Translations under genes and position numbers: made by a program
Part shown: one piece after another, positions 30,919 through 42,272 of the stretch
Position numbering within the stretch: position 1 is the first letter of the stretch
Layout: every line of letters starts with the position of its first letter
Notes under the pieces: model-generated
Databases searched by the model: none
Seen by the model: only the letters and a program-made list of their open reading frames with translations
Told to the model about the DNA's origin: nothing
NCBI GenBank assembly: GCA_946902985.2
Contig: OX336400.1
Location: 171,441,043 to 171,505,042 of the forward strand
Direction of reading: 5' to 3'
Origin: Meconema thalassinum
Lineage: Eukaryota > Arthropoda > Insecta > Orthoptera > Tettigoniidae
Length of the DNA stretch: 64,000 nucleotides

Positions 30919-31586
30919 TCACTGTAAAGCTTGTTTTCTTGTCTGCCAGTAGATCTTCATTCTTGACGAATGTTCAGCTCTCCTTTCTTCTGTCCACTTG
31001 CAGTGAGGGCGAGGTATCACAGATGTTAAAGGGTGTAGATTACTGGTTGATTTAACCGCCTTTCTGAACAGGTTCCTATCCCAAACCAGAGCTTGATTGA
31101 TTCGAGCTTCTGTTAGGTCCTTTTTAACTTGCATCGACCATTTACAATAGGAATATTTTTAGAGATTGATGAGTGTATTCGATATGAAAGTCGACGATGC
31201 TCCATCCGTTCCAAATGTCCAAAGAAAGACATTCTCCTTTTTCTCATCACACTCACCAAATCTTCTGTATGTTCAAATAATTCATTGTTATGTCTTCTTC
31301 TGTAAGTACCATTATCATTAACAAGTCCTAATATTTTCCTTAGAATTTTCCGATCCTTAAGTTCTAATTTTCTCAATGGGCCTTTGTTTGTCATCTGTAA
31401 GCATTCTGCGGCATACAGTGCTGACGGTCTAATTACTGTGTTATAATGACAAAGTTTGACATTCCGGGACAAGCTTTTACTTTTGTAAATGTTTTTGCAG
31501 GTTTGAAAGGCACCTTCCAATTTGTTACACGGTTCAGAGTTTATTACTATTATTTGATAATTGTTAATATCAAGAAGGATGTTCAA
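30919..31586 (-). pseudogene. LINE C-terminal remnant (same group as the 60-63 kb LINE)
   Basis: Two overlapping frames encode LSRNVKLCHYNTVIRPSALY, ECLQMTNKG, LKDRKILRKILG, then KRRMSFFGHLERMEHRRLSY and, after a shift near 31125-31134, VKKDLTEARINQALVWDR. The LKHYNTV...ECL...RRILRKI block is shared with the LINE at 62.8-63.0 kb. 5'-truncated before the catalytic RT motifs. Confidence 0.8.
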
Positions 31587-31939
31587 AATATAAAATATAT
31601 ATTGGGTGTGTGCAATTACGACGCGCGATGATATTTGAGCGTGACAACGTATTCTCAGACTGATTTGTTTAAACTGTCGCTCTTGCGGAATTTCAGCTTC
31701 GTATATATTTTAAGTAGCCTATGTATTTTGCGGAACGGAAAGTTCACAGGCGAAATGAAGAAAAGCCGAGTTGCACTTACAGGGAAACTCCAAACACAAC
31801 CACTTTTCTCTGAAGTTTTAACTCAACACGACTCGACAGATTGCTGCTGGCTGTAACTGGGGTGATAGACTCGCCCCTAGCCAGCTCGTGAACTGTCGCC
31901 TCAGTATTTGAATGGAGATTGTTGGAAGAAATTAAAACG
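31587..31939. other. No gene recognised
   Basis: AT-rich sequence without a recognised motif. A short match to 55.6 kb (AACACGACTCGACAG near 31823; CAACACGACTC-like on the opposite strand) hints at another old repeat. Confidence 0.35.
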
Positions 31940-33353
31940 TAACAAGAAGTTCCGTGAAGAACTATACAGCCTACTTTTCATGCCAATGATTATTCTACAG
32001 TATATGAACCTATCTAGAATAATGACAAAAATAAGTTGGTAATATCGAAATATCTAATTAGTTCAAAATATACCTCTAATAATGTAGCCTAATAGAGTAC
32101 TACAGTTGGCAGCCCTGGTGACTGAATATATTCTTAGTTCCACCTCTTAAGGTACAGAATACAAAATTTGGTTGAAGTCCAATGGACGTTACATGCAGTT
32201 AGACACCGGATCTATCAGCACGCGTAAAAGCATGTTGGCAACAATACCATGCGTGTGCTGGTCAGAAATAATCTGAATTATTATGATATCTTGTTGCGCC
32301 AATTTTGGATGAAATCCATTTGTTAGTATAGAAGTTACATGTATTTTAAAATTGGACCTATCAGCAAGCATAGAATCATGTTGGCAGCACTGACTTCTAT
32401 TAATTACTTCAAATTAATCTAGAGTGTCAGGTGCTATACGTGTGAAAAGTTCAGAGCTGTTGGCTTGCATACTTTCTGATATATTGATATTAAGGTAAAA
32501 ACATATATACAGCATTTATTAACAGTTGGCAGCCCTGATTGCTCCTAACAATACTTATAGTCATATCTGTTATGGTACACATATCACATACGAAATTTGG
32601 TTGAAATCCAACTGATAGTATAGAAGTTACATGTATTTAAAAATTGGTACTATCAGCAGGCTTATAATCATGTTGGTAGAACTGACGTATATAAGTTGCT
32701 CCATATTAATCTAAAATGTCAGAATATACGTGTGCATAGTTTAAAGCTGTTGGCTTGCATAATTTCTGATATATTGGTATTTGGATTTAAAAAAACAGAG
32801 AGAGCATTATTAACAGTTGGCAGCCCTGGTGGCTCTTAAGAATACGCTCAGTCATATCTGATTATGTACAGATATTACGTACAAAATTTGGTTGAAATCC
32901 AATTGATAGTGTAGAAGTTATATGCATTTAAACACTGAACTTATCAGAAGGCTTAAAATTATTTTGGCAATACTGTCATGGTTGGCCTCCTGGAAATTTA
33001 ACTGAAATAGTATTATCTACATGTGTGCCAATTTTGGAATAGCTCCCATGCATACCTTGCAAGATATCCAACATGGAGCTCAAATTTCTAGTGCGTTTTT
33101 TCAGCAGTTGGTAGCACTGACATCATTTTCAAATATGGCCGTGAGCTATTCCGGTGCACATCTTTACTCATACTAAATTTGGTTTTGATTGCTGCAGCCG
33201 TTTAGGAGTTGATAGGGGGGGACACACACACAGCCAGACAGACAGAAGGACAGACAGACAGACAGACAGAAGGACAGACAGACACACATTTTCCCGGATC
33301 GATCTCATAAGTCTACTTTTTCCTCATTTTTGCAAAATGTGAAAAGTAGGCTA
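31940..33353 (-). mobile_element. Helentron-like element HLE-5, subfamily with CAGA microsatellite
   Basis: Minus-strand element: 5' end at 33353 with TAGCCTACTTTTCACATTTT and a terminal inverted hairpin closing at GTAGACTTATGAGATC; next a (GTCT)n microsatellite (33230-33285) and then diverged blocks of about 285 bp carrying GTTGGCAGCCCTG. The 3' end at 31940 is AGTTCTTCACGGAACT, then TCTTGTT. The ends match HLE-2 and HLE-3 but the core differs. Confidence 0.7.
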
Positions 33354-33364
33354 ACAACACGTAT

Positions 33365-33672
33365 AGTGGGCGGTGTATTGAAGATAGAAATATGCTCTCG
33401 TAGAGATTTTTGTATAACTTTTAATGCTGAACAATTCTTACACCCATAGTATATAGATATTTTTAACGGTTTGCCCAGCGTTTGCTTAAAAAGCGCACGG
33501 ACGCCATGTGTTTCTTTTCGACTTTGTCACTGAAATCGTTACTGATCGGCTTCCTTTGATCATAAATAAATAATTTTCTACAGAAATCTTCCTGGAGATA
33601 TCCTTTACAGAATTGTGAAAACCGCATCAAAATCCATCCAGAGGTTCACCCGCGACATCCAACAACGGCAGT
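33365..33672 (-). repeat. Helitron fragment (same family as 55.1-56.0 kb)
   Basis: The reverse complement matches 55150-55460 (TATAGTGGGCGGTGTATTGA, GTTTGCCCAGCGTTTGC, TGAAATCGTTACTG). Both ends are missing. Confidence 0.75.
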
Positions 33673-34337
33673 AGCGACACTTGAGCGCAGCAACAGAAGA
33701 GAGAGAGAGAGCGTTGTAGCAGAAGAGAGATAACACGATATCATCACCTTTGACTGTAACACTTTTTCACGAGCGTCACTCTATTCCAACAATTTACTTG
33801 ACGTTGTCATGCCAAAAAACGAGGGGCAAACATTGACAAATGAAGAAACCTACCCCACTGACCAGGGGTCCAACCAGACACCGACCCTTCGGGGATCGAT
33901 GGTAATCCGCAGAGGAATGGCTTGACTATCAATGGGCCAAATTCAAAATGTCCCACTTTCTCATGGTGACTGATTTAACATTCACGGCTGTGCCCCGGGG
34001 TTTGTTGTTTACTTGCGGATGTCAAAACAAGGCAGAAATATTTTGAGCTGAAGATCATATCAAACACGTTGACAGCTAGTTAGCAAGAGATGTGATATTT
34101 GAGGCTGTCTTCCGCAAAGTTGTCCAGTTCTCACTTCCTCTGCTTAGACCAGTCCGACGAGACTCGCCTGTCTTGCGTGGACAGCTAGTTAGTTGTCGGC
34201 TTAACGCCTCAACAAGCAGTAGTCTTCCTTTTTTTTTTACTGCAGTCCCTACATATCCAACACACGTTGACTAGAACTCTTCTGCAATCTCTCAAAGCAG
34301 CTACAATTTCACTTACAGTACAAAAGTGGGCGATGTT
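33673..34337. other. No gene recognised
   Basis: A short GA-rich run (33695-33730), then unassigned sequence up to the ATR target site. Confidence 0.45.
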
Positions 34338-34347
34338 TTAACTGATA

Positions 34348-35040
34348 ACCACCCCCCAGGGGCTCACATCTAGTGGAACGTGGTTTGGCGACCACGGGGC
34401 CCCAGCTGAGTCCGGCATTGCTTCCACTTACTTGTGCCGGGCTCCTCTCCGTCTTCTTTCCTGTCGACCTCACTTGGTTAACTCTTGCTCTCTTCCGACC
34501 CCGACGGTAATAGAGTATCCGAGGCCTAGCGAGTCTCTTCCTTTCCCGCCTTAATTGGCCCTTGTCTCATCTTTCCTGATATCCTCCTTCTGCGAGGGTT
34601 CAGCCTTCTTTTTATTTTCATGCCATTTCCTGCCTTCTGCTCAAGGCCCTCAAGGAGGCAGGGTGTATGTATCCCCCACCACTTCTGGTGCACCCTGGAT
34701 ATTGCTACACCCTCAGGGGCTCACGACTGGTGAGTTCGGGAGTTGGCGACCCCGAGGGATTCCATTACCTCTGGGGTGGACCCTCTCCTCTTTCACTTTC
34801 CTATCTGCCTTTCATGGCTCTCCTTCCTTCCAAGTCCCTCAATGCTCATTCTTCAAGGGTTGAGGGCATTTATTTTCCTCCTGTCCTTTATTTGCCTTAT
34901 TCTCCTTATTGTTTTCCATTTCTTCTTCTAGTTTATAAGTTAGTAGTTAGTTTTAGTTATAGTTTACTTTTCATTATCATCTTCACGATCACACAAACCA
35001 TTAGTGGCCCCTTAAAACAACAATTATCATCATCATCATC
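34348..35040 (+). mobile_element. ATR retroposon, complete dimeric copy (ATR-2)
   Basis: 693 bp with a perfect 10-bp duplication TTAACTGATA (34338-34347; 35041-35050). It follows ATR-1 from the GGGGCTCACATC start to the (ATC)n tail. The GGGGCCGATAACC block just before the tail is shortened. Confidence 0.85.
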
Positions 35041-35204
35041 TTAACTGATACGTCAAGCAGAATGGACATTTTGACAGAATGGTGTTTTGTTGGCCAAGTG
35101 ATGGTATTGTATATATGTGGATCTGTTATTTGAAGGTGCATAACATCTAGGCTATTTTCCCCTAATTGTAAACCCCTATTGGCCTCAAATTGAAAGGCCG
35201 AAAG

Positions 35205-35996
35205 GTAACTTAAAGGAAGAAGGAGACTTATGCTACTTAGGATGCATAATAACCAGTGATGGACGAAGCAAAGAAGATATAAAAGTAGGTTGGCTCAGGC
35301 AAGGAATGCATTTCTACAGGAAGGAAATTTGTTGACATTATAGATTAAGTAATTTTTAAAGCCTTTGTCTGGAGCGTGGCGCTCTATGGAAGTGAAAACT
35401 TGGACTATTGGTGCAGCAGAAAAGAGGAGAATAGAATAGTTTGAAATGTGGTGCTACGGGAGAATGATGAAGATCAGATGGGTAGAAAGGGTTACAAATG
35501 AAGAGGTATTAAGACGAGTGGGAGAGGAGAGCTGTTTCTGGCGACCGCAAATGACTAAAAGAGATTTATTTATTTAATCGTATGGTGAATTACATAAAAA
35601 CAAATCACAAATCCAAGTTCAAGTTTTGGAGCCATTCCACAGTACATTCTCGAAGATGAAACAGATCACTAGGGCTCCCGGAGTAGGCGTGTAGAGGGCA
35701 GAGCTGGATGATATGGTCCATGGTCTGTTCCTCCTCATTGCATTGACACAATGGGGAATCTATCCAACCCCACTTATGGCATAGGTAATTGCAACGGCCG
35801 TGCCTGGTTCTCAGTCTATTGAGGCGACACCATAAAAGAGATAGGTTGGTAGGACACGTACTATGACACCGAGGAATAGAAAACTAACTTCTGGAAGGAA
35901 GGGTCGAGGACAAGAATTGTAGGGGTAGACCAAGGTTAGAATTTGTTAAACAGATTGCCTCGGATGTAAGGTGTGGTAGCTATGTAGAGATGGAAC
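35205..35996 (+). pseudogene. RTE LINE RT C-terminus, decayed and interrupted
   Basis: The plus strand matches the complement of 27360-26860 of the RTE LINE: CTTAGGATGCATAATAACC, GGAGCGTGGCGCTCTATGG, GATGAAGATCAGATGGGTAG, then after a 268-bp insertion GATAGGTTGGTAGGACAC and GGTAGACCAAGGTTAGA. Several frame-breaking changes show it is old. Confidence 0.85.
35566..35833 (-). mobile_element. LINE 3' fragment inserted in the RTE copy
   Basis: Flanked by a 9-bp duplication AAAAGAGAT (35557-35565; 35834-35842). The minus strand encodes the zinc-binding C-terminus of a LINE: LNRLRTRHGRC, LCHKWGWIDSPLCQC, then EEEQTMDHIIQLCPL. It ends in a TAAATAAATAAAT-type tail, so this is a 5'-truncated target-primed insertion. 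Confidence 0.85.
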
Positions 35997-36136
35997 ATGT
36001 GATCTAATTAAACTCCATCATTATTTGTTACAGATGTGTGTCGATAAGTGTATAAATAATTCATATCACATGTATTTAAAATTTCAATTTGATTGATGTT
36101 TGTCATTCCACTGTCACTGACTCTAATTCGGTAGGT

Positions 36137-36527
36137 CTAATAATAATAATAATATCGTATGGCCTCGGGTGCCAGGTGCAAGCTTTGTAATTTGACACCC
36201 AGAGGGTAGCTTACATGTCGAATTTCGTTGTTCCTTGAATCACTATGAAAGTCAAGGAGGTTAGATATCTAATCTCCTTGAACACCATAGCGCTTTCTAG
36301 TAGAGAAATGAGGAACTTTGTGTTGGCGTAAACTCCCGAGATTAATTTTGCCATTATGAACACGGCCTACTGAATTCAAATGGGTTCTTTGACATACCAA
36401 CATCGTATGACAAGCGTATCGTATTTTTGCCGCCTTTCAAAAATCGCTTGCCATAGCCAGGAGCGAACCTGCAATCTTGGGGTTAGTAGACCGACACGTT
36501 AACCACTCACCCACCGTGGCAAGCTTC
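36137..36527 (-). mobile_element. SINE-E with tRNA-like head
   Basis: Minus-strand head near 36525-36450: CGGTGGGTGAGTGGTTAACG (A box), then GCAGGTTCGCTCCTG (B box). The body contains TAGAAAGCGCTATGG and ends in an ATT-rich tail. Its body matches 377-655. Confidence 0.8.
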
Positions 36528-36739
36528 CTATTTAGTTACTGTTAACATAAACAAGGAAGGACACTTTATATATTTAGGCAAAAAATACCTTCTATAAATT
36601 TTGACACATCATTCCGAAAATAAGTGTAAGTCAACTTAAGCGATGAGCTCTCATTTAATTTTATTAATGCAGCCAATAAACATGTAGCCTACTTTTCTTT
36701 TCAGGATGGATCAGGGAAGGGATAATGGAAGAAAATCGT

Positions 36740-36978
36740 CCGTGGACCTATTTAAAGGAACCGTCCCGGCATTTGCCTGGAGGTGAAAATGGGAAACTAC
36801 GAAAAACATTTGCAGGACAGCCGAGGTGGGATTCGAACTCACGCTCTCCCTGGAGGTGAAAATGGGAAACCACGAAAAACATCTTCTGGACAGCCGAGGT
36901 GGGATTCGAACCCACGCTCTCCCGATGTCAGCGATGGACTGGGAAGCCCGTTAGCGCTCTCGGCCAACGCGGCTGGTA
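36740..36978 (-). mobile_element. SINE-D with an internal 73-bp tandem duplication
   Basis: The minus strand reads GCGTTGGCCGAGAGCGC (A box) and GGGTTCGAATCCCACC (B box), both near perfect. A block of about 73 bp covering the B box and downstream part (36777-36849) is repeated at 36850-36921 with about three differences, so the copy has two B boxes. Confidence 0.8.
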
Positions 36979-37142
36979 TGAACTCTCATTTAAACTTATG
37001 TTCTTATCTCATGTCTACGAATCAATAAATCGATTTTTCGGTTTGTCGATCACTCTATTAGTCGGCTAATCAAATAATCGAATGGACGATCAGTCAATTA
37101 ATCGATTAATCGTTTTAGATTAATTCCATATTAATCAATTAT

Positions 37143-37876
37143 TGATGATAATGATGATGATAGGTGTTGTTGTAAGGGGCCTAACATCTAGGTTATCGGC
37201 CCCTAATGGTCTGGGTGATAGTGAAAGATGAAAATGAACCTAGATAATAAATTGAGACTAACTACATCTTACAAACTAGAAGAAGAAGAAGAAGAAAAGG
37301 AAAAGGAAAAGAAAAGAAGAGTAAGGGATTCAAAGGAAGGGGAAATAAATGCCCTCAACCCTCGAAGAATGAGGATTAAGGGACTTAGAAAGATGGAGAG
37401 CCATGAAAGGCAGATAGGAAAGGGGGAAAGAGGAGAGGGCCCACCCCAAAGGCAATGGAAAGGGGGGGGGGGGGAGAAAAACCGGATCCAGGTCAGGAAT
37501 CCCTCGGGTTCACCAACTCCCAAACTCACTAGCCGTGAGCCCTTGAGGGTGTAGCTATATCCAGGGTGCACCAGAAGTGTGGGGCTACACACACCCTGCC
37601 TCCTTGAAGGTCTTGTGCAGAAAGCAGCAGATATAATGAAAAGAAAAAGAAGGCTGACTCTTCGAAGAACGAGGAATCAGGAAAGATGAGACAAGGGCCA
37701 ATTAAGGCGGGAAAGTGAAAGACTTCCTAGGTCTCAGATACCCTAATACCGTTGGGGTCGGAAAAGAACAAGAGTTGACCGAGGAAGGTCGACAGGAAAG
37801 ATAACTGAAAGGAGTCCGGCACAAGTAAGTGGAAGCAATGCCGGACTCAGCTGGAGTCCCGTGGTCGCCAAACATC
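37143..37876 (-). mobile_element. ATR retroposon, dimeric copy (ATR-3)
   Basis: Minus-strand copy: (GAT)n tail at 37143-37162, then TAAGGGGCCTAACATC, both monomers, and a 5' end at 37876 a little short of the usual GGGGCTCACATC start. It contains a 13-base G run (37462-37474). I found no clear target duplication. Confidence 0.8.
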
Positions 37877-38635
37877 ACTAATTACCAGCTCTAGTATGTA
37901 AGATGGCTTACAGGATTTCTGATATCTCATCTTCAAAAGTTGTCCCCATTTCCCCTTAAAGTGCAGGACAAACTTACTGTGCGTGCTCTTCCGCAATGAA
38001 TTATTGTTCTTGTCGTGAAAATATTTGATACCTCGAGCATTTGGCTGCAAGGCATGTAATAATGCGAACACAAATATGAACAAGTTATATCGTTTTTGTG
38101 AACCGGTTCTGAGTGAGTTGTCTGCACTAATGACACTCTAATAGTATCAATGATTGTATGTGCCTGAGGCTGCCACAGTTGACCAATAACATAATCACCA
38201 GTGTGCTCTGGAAGAACATTCAGTACGGAAGATCTGGACGTGTTGCGTAATGCCAGTATTTTGGTGGTGTAGAAAAAGGATGGAGTCATCATATCCAGTG
38301 TTCCGCATGCGCAGTATTAGGTGGCAACGATCAAAAGAACCTGCGCGAAGCTCACTTCCCCGCGCATTCAGTCCGAGTTGATGTGCGACGTCACAGAGGA
38401 GCGGTGGAGGGGGTCACATGCTGTCTGGCTGCCGTACCGAGCACACTGCGGAGTTACGCTGACAAGAGCTTCGAGGCCAATCCATTTTCGCACTCTTATT
38501 ATTTTCTCAGTTTTACATACGTTTACTTTATTGTAGTCCTATAATCCCTTGTCGTGTAGCGTGTACTTTATTTGTAAATGTATTTATGTATAGTATATAG
38601 TGTTGTGTACCATGCTATTCTAGTAATAGTATCAT
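37877..38635. other. No gene recognised; possible 5' region of the following ORF
   Basis: The part near 38310-38560 is more GC-rich (CGCATGCGCAG, GTGCGACGTCACAG) than its surroundings and looks promoter-like, including a TGACGT-type CRE/ATF motif near 38389. Evidence is weak. Confidence 0.3.
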
Positions 38636-39034
38636 TTGAGTTTCGTTATGGCTTCTACTTCGAAGTATGGTAGCACATCTGGACGACCATTGAGGGGACA
38701 AGGTAGAGAAATAGTCTATAACGTAACTGCTCACCTACAAAAGCAGATAACCGTTCATAAACTCAATTATAATGTTGTGACTTCAACAAGTAAAGCAACG
38801 GGTGTTTCAAAGTCATTCGTGAAGCGTATAATAGCGGAAGGAAAAACGTCTATGGCCAAGGGTCGTCTGCAGTTTCCTACACCTGATGCATTATTTCGGG
38901 TTATTGATATTATAGCCTCTGTGCGTGTATGCAGCATTAATGAAGGAATAACCTCAATCGAACAGCTGGCTGAAGGTACTTACGATATGTTATGTGACGG
39001 CGATCGACAGCCAGCCGCGCACTCCTTTACGTGA
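38636..39034 (+). CDS. Small ORF with transposase-like helix-turn-helix
   Basis: 132 codons (or 128 from the internal ATG at 38648). The sequence GRPLRGQGREIVYNVTAHLQ, then ATGVSKSFVKRIIAEGK, resembles the N-terminal DNA-binding segment of a widespread insect DDE-transposase-like family. The rest (RVIDIIASVRVCSINEGITS) has no motif I recognise. The last codons run into a Helitron remnant starting about 39028, so the natural C-terminus and any catalytic domain are lost. Probably a transposase fragment, though a domesticated short protein cannot be excluded. Confidence 0.45.
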   Translation: MSFVMASTSKYGSTSGRPLRGQGREIVYNVTAHLQKQITVHKLNYNVVTSTSKATGVSKSFVKRIIAEGKTSMAKGRLQFPTPDALFRVIDIIASVRVCSINEGITSIEQLAEGTYDMLCDGDRQPAAHSFT

Positions 39035-39579
39035 TAAGCGCTTTTTTTTCGATGTCAATGAACTACGACCTTCTGTATAACCGTTTTTCGTCTCGACATG
39101 ATGGGTTAAAATCACTGACTGGGCTATTAATTATATTATCATGGAGATAGCATGTGCAACGGATTCTTGTCAGACGTAATTTAAGAATGGTGAGGTGCAT
39201 GAAACACAAAGACCACTTCCATCCAGTCTAAAAGCGCTTATAGTGGGCGATGTATTGAAGATAGAGATATGGTCTCGCTGACTTTTGTGTAGAACTTTTC
39301 ATGCTGAACATTTATTACGCTCATAGTATATTGATATTTTTAACGGTTTGCCCAGCGTAAACTTAAGAAGCGCACGGACGCAAAGTTTTTTTCCCGACCT
39401 TTTCACTGAAATCGTTACTGCTTGGCTTCCTTTGATCATAAATAAATTATTTTCTACAGAAACTTTCCTCGAAATATCCATTATAGAATGGTGAAAACCA
39501 CATCAAAATCCATCCAGTGTTTCTCGAGATTACCTGTGACATCCAAGAATCGGCGACTTAGTTTTATACTAAGTAGAGA
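39028..39579 (-). mobile_element. Helitron, 3' tip missing
   Basis: Starts on the minus strand at 39579 with TCTCTACTTAGTATAAAAC after A, and follows the 55-kb Helitron through GTCAATGAA to a GATAAGCG segment. The CCCGG hairpin and CTAG end are missing. Confidence 0.75.
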
Positions 39580-39730
39580 TTGTCGGGGGAGATCGGGACG
39601 AGCCGATGTGAGATGCGCGAACCGAAGTAGCCGAGGGTTCTTTTGTTTGTTGTACCTTTATAGCAAGTGTACAATAGCACAGTGGCTTGTGTATTAACCA
39701 CCAATTATAAGGTCAATCTTTCTGTAAAGG

Positions 39731-40055
39731 ATGGTATATTGGCTTCACGGCCAGTGAATTAAAACTCAGCAATTTTTCTAGGTTTGTGTGGTGTCTTGTG
39801 TGGGGTTTCGCCTAGGACACCAAGCTGGTTCATCAGCGGGCTCCTGGTATCCCCGTTCAGACCCCCACAGGAGTAGCGAACTGCGCACGTGCGCCTCTTT
39901 ACTGCGAGAACTAAAAGCCTAAGGCGGGGACATCTAGAGCCCGCCGATGAACCAGCTTGGTGTCCTAGGCGAAACCCCACACATGACACAGCACAAACCT
40001 AGAAAACTGGCTGAGTTTTAATTCACCGGCCGTGAAAGCCAATAAACCAACTTTT
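39731..40055. mobile_element. PAL-1, palindromic MITE
   Basis: Two inverted arms of about 115 bp (TTGGCTTCACGGCCAGTGAA...CATCAGCGGGCTC and its complement at 39940-40045) surround a core of about 95 bp with CAGGAGTAGCGAACTGCGC. The whole could fold back on itself. Confidence 0.8.
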
Positions 40056-40082
40056 TGGAAGTCTTCATAGGGAGGTTATGGC

Positions 40083-40480
40083 TGCTTGAGCGGCTAGCGG
40101 CTAGCGGCTAGCTTTCTTGGCTATTACCCAGGAGGTCGGGGTTGGATTCCCGGCTCTACCAAGAAATTTAATTCTTGTCTGAGGGCTGGAATGGGGTACA
40201 CTGAACCTCGTGAGGCAAAACTGAGAAGCGATGGGTTTTGATTCCCCCCTCAGCCATCTTGGGAAGTGGTTTTTCGTGGTTTCCCACTTCTACTCCAGGA
40301 AAATGCCATGATGGTTTTTACCGTTAGGCCACGGTAGTCTCCTTCCCAATCCTCACTTGACTTACAAATACACATACTAATGTAACCATCACTATAAACA
40401 GGTTACCAGACAAATTATACAGATACCCAAGTACACGGGGCTACATGACCACAATGTCACAATGCCCCTAAATAAATCAG
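40083..40480 (+). mobile_element. SINE-C copy, degraded head
   Basis: B-box-like GGGTTGGATTCCCGGC, body GGTTTTTCGTGGTTTCCCAC, and a 3' end CAAGTACACGGGGCTACATG, then ACCACAATGTC. The body matches the SINE-C at 43.9-44.4 kb, and the 3' end matches SINE-F and SINE-H. Confidence 0.75.
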
Positions 40481-40679
40481 CAACAATATGACACAGTTGT
40501 AGGCCTAATGGCAGACTCCGTCGAAAGCCATGTTAGAACTTGAACATAAATTTAGGGAGTATGTTTTTTTTTTCGTGTGGTCTTCTGAGAGGCCGAGTGC
40601 AGGTAACTGCTAATAGAGCATCATGGAGGAGACTTGTTCGCACACAGAGGCTTGCAGACTAGGCTGGACGATTTTTATT

Positions 40680-41195
40680 TCTCGTGTAGGAAACATATAA
40701 ATGTACAGTTGCTATACATAGGCTATAACACGTACCCAATACTGAGCAACATCCAAGGCGCTTGGAGTGGCTAACAGGAGATCTTCCTCTGCACAAGATG
40801 AAGGGCACAGAGGGCAATGAAGCATGTGTCTTGTGGTTTGTTCTTTTCCACATTCGCAAGACGTGTCACATGTACTGAGGCTCCATCTCCTCAGATTGTC
40901 ACGGGATCCAACTTCTGATCGTAACCTGTTTAGGGATTTTCACACCAACCAGCTTTCGTTGTGTCCGGGTGGTAGTTCTTCAGCTACTGGCATCCAACCT
41001 CAGGGGTGAGGGGTCGACTTCTTCCATATATCCAGCCTTGCCTTCTTCGGTAAGCATCTCAGATGTCCTCAGGAAGATCTTTCGGGACCTCAGCCGTTGC
41101 TGAGGAGGATTATATCCATGCGGTGGGTGGGCGCTGTTCTCTTCCAATCTCAGCCTCTCCCTTTTAGCAACCGCCTCTCTGCATACACAAGGAAG
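40680..41195 (-). pseudogene. LINE C-terminal zinc-binding region, remnant
   Basis: The minus strand encodes EAVAKRERLRLEENSAHPPHG, RLRSRKIFLRT, then in other frames PPGHNESWLVWKSLNRLRS and CDTSCECGKEQTTRHMLHCP. This matches the end of the LINE at 58.7-59.2 kb in order and content. Several frame breaks. Confidence 0.8.
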
Positions 41196-41227
41196 ACGGT
41201 GAATGGCAAAACAGTTTGAAATGAAAA

Positions 41228-41290
41228 TGATGATGATGACGATGATAATTGTTGTTCTAAGGGGCCTAACATCGAGGTTATCAGCCCAAA
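41228..41290 (-). repeat. ATR tail fragment
   Basis: (GAT)n, then TTGTTGTTCTAAGGGGCC, then TAACATCGAGGTTATCAGCC: the last 60 bp of an ATR on the minus strand. Confidence 0.75.
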
Positions 41291-41468
41291 ATGAAAATGA
41301 ATGTAATGTGATGTATTTTAAATTCCGAACATTTATCAATGGTAATTGAAGTCATTAGTGTACAGTCTTTCTAAAGTGTGTTAAATATGTATATTTGTAA
41401 CGATTTAATTATTAATAATAATAATAATATCTAATGAATTCAGGGCTTCTTTATAACGCTTGTAATTT

Positions 41469-42272
41469 ATGTCCCCCCAAGGGGCTCACATCTAGTGGGA
41501 CTTGGGTTCGCGACCACGGGACCTCAGCTGAGTCCGGCATTGCTGCCACTTACTTGTGACGGGCTCCTCTCCATCTTCTTTCCTGTCGACCTCAATTGGT
41601 CAACTCTTATTCTCTTCCAACCCCGACGGTATTAGGGCATCCGAGGCGTAAGGAGTCTTTTCCTCATCTTTACTGACCCCCCCCCCCCCCATTCTTCAAG
41701 GGATCAGCCTTCTCATTTCTTTTTGTTATATTTTCTCTTTAATATTCCCGCACTGTTTTATGAATTGGCTCCCCATGTATGTAAATTACATTTTGAAAGT
41801 TTTTTCTTTCTTTTGAAATTGCCTTTAGTGAGTATTTTCAATCTACATGGCATTTTGTCAGTATTTTCGATCAAAACTCCATTTGGTAAGAATTTTGAAT
41901 CTAAATTGCAATTTGGAGCGGGGGCTGACATATTATGAGTATTTTGAATCTAAATTACAATTTATAAGAATTTTCAATTTCAATTGCATTTTATGAGTAT
42001 TTTGAATCTGATACGGCATTTTCAATCTACATTGCATTTTGTAGGTATTTTGAACCTCAACTAATTTTTTTGCGTATTTCCAATCTAACTTGCTTTTTCG
42101 AGTGTTTTCCATCTAAGTTACCTTTTGTAAGTTTTTCCGCTCTGTATTTTGTGAGTCTTTTCAATCTAAGTTCCATCCTTGTGAGTATTTTCAGTATACC
42201 TTGGTTTTCAATCCCAGACCATTAGGGCCGATAACCTAGATGTTAGGCCCGTTAAAACAACAATTATCATCA
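41469..42272 (+). mobile_element. ATR retroposon, minisatellite subtype (ATR-4)
   Basis: Flanked by TGTAATTT (41461-41468; 42273-42280). It has the first monomer of ATR (GGGGCTCACATCTAGTGGG start), but instead of the second monomer carries about 400 bp of degenerate 31-bp repeats (41790-42195; core ATTTTCAATCTAAATTGCAT), followed by the common tail. A 14-base C run lies at 41677-41690. Confidence 0.8.
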
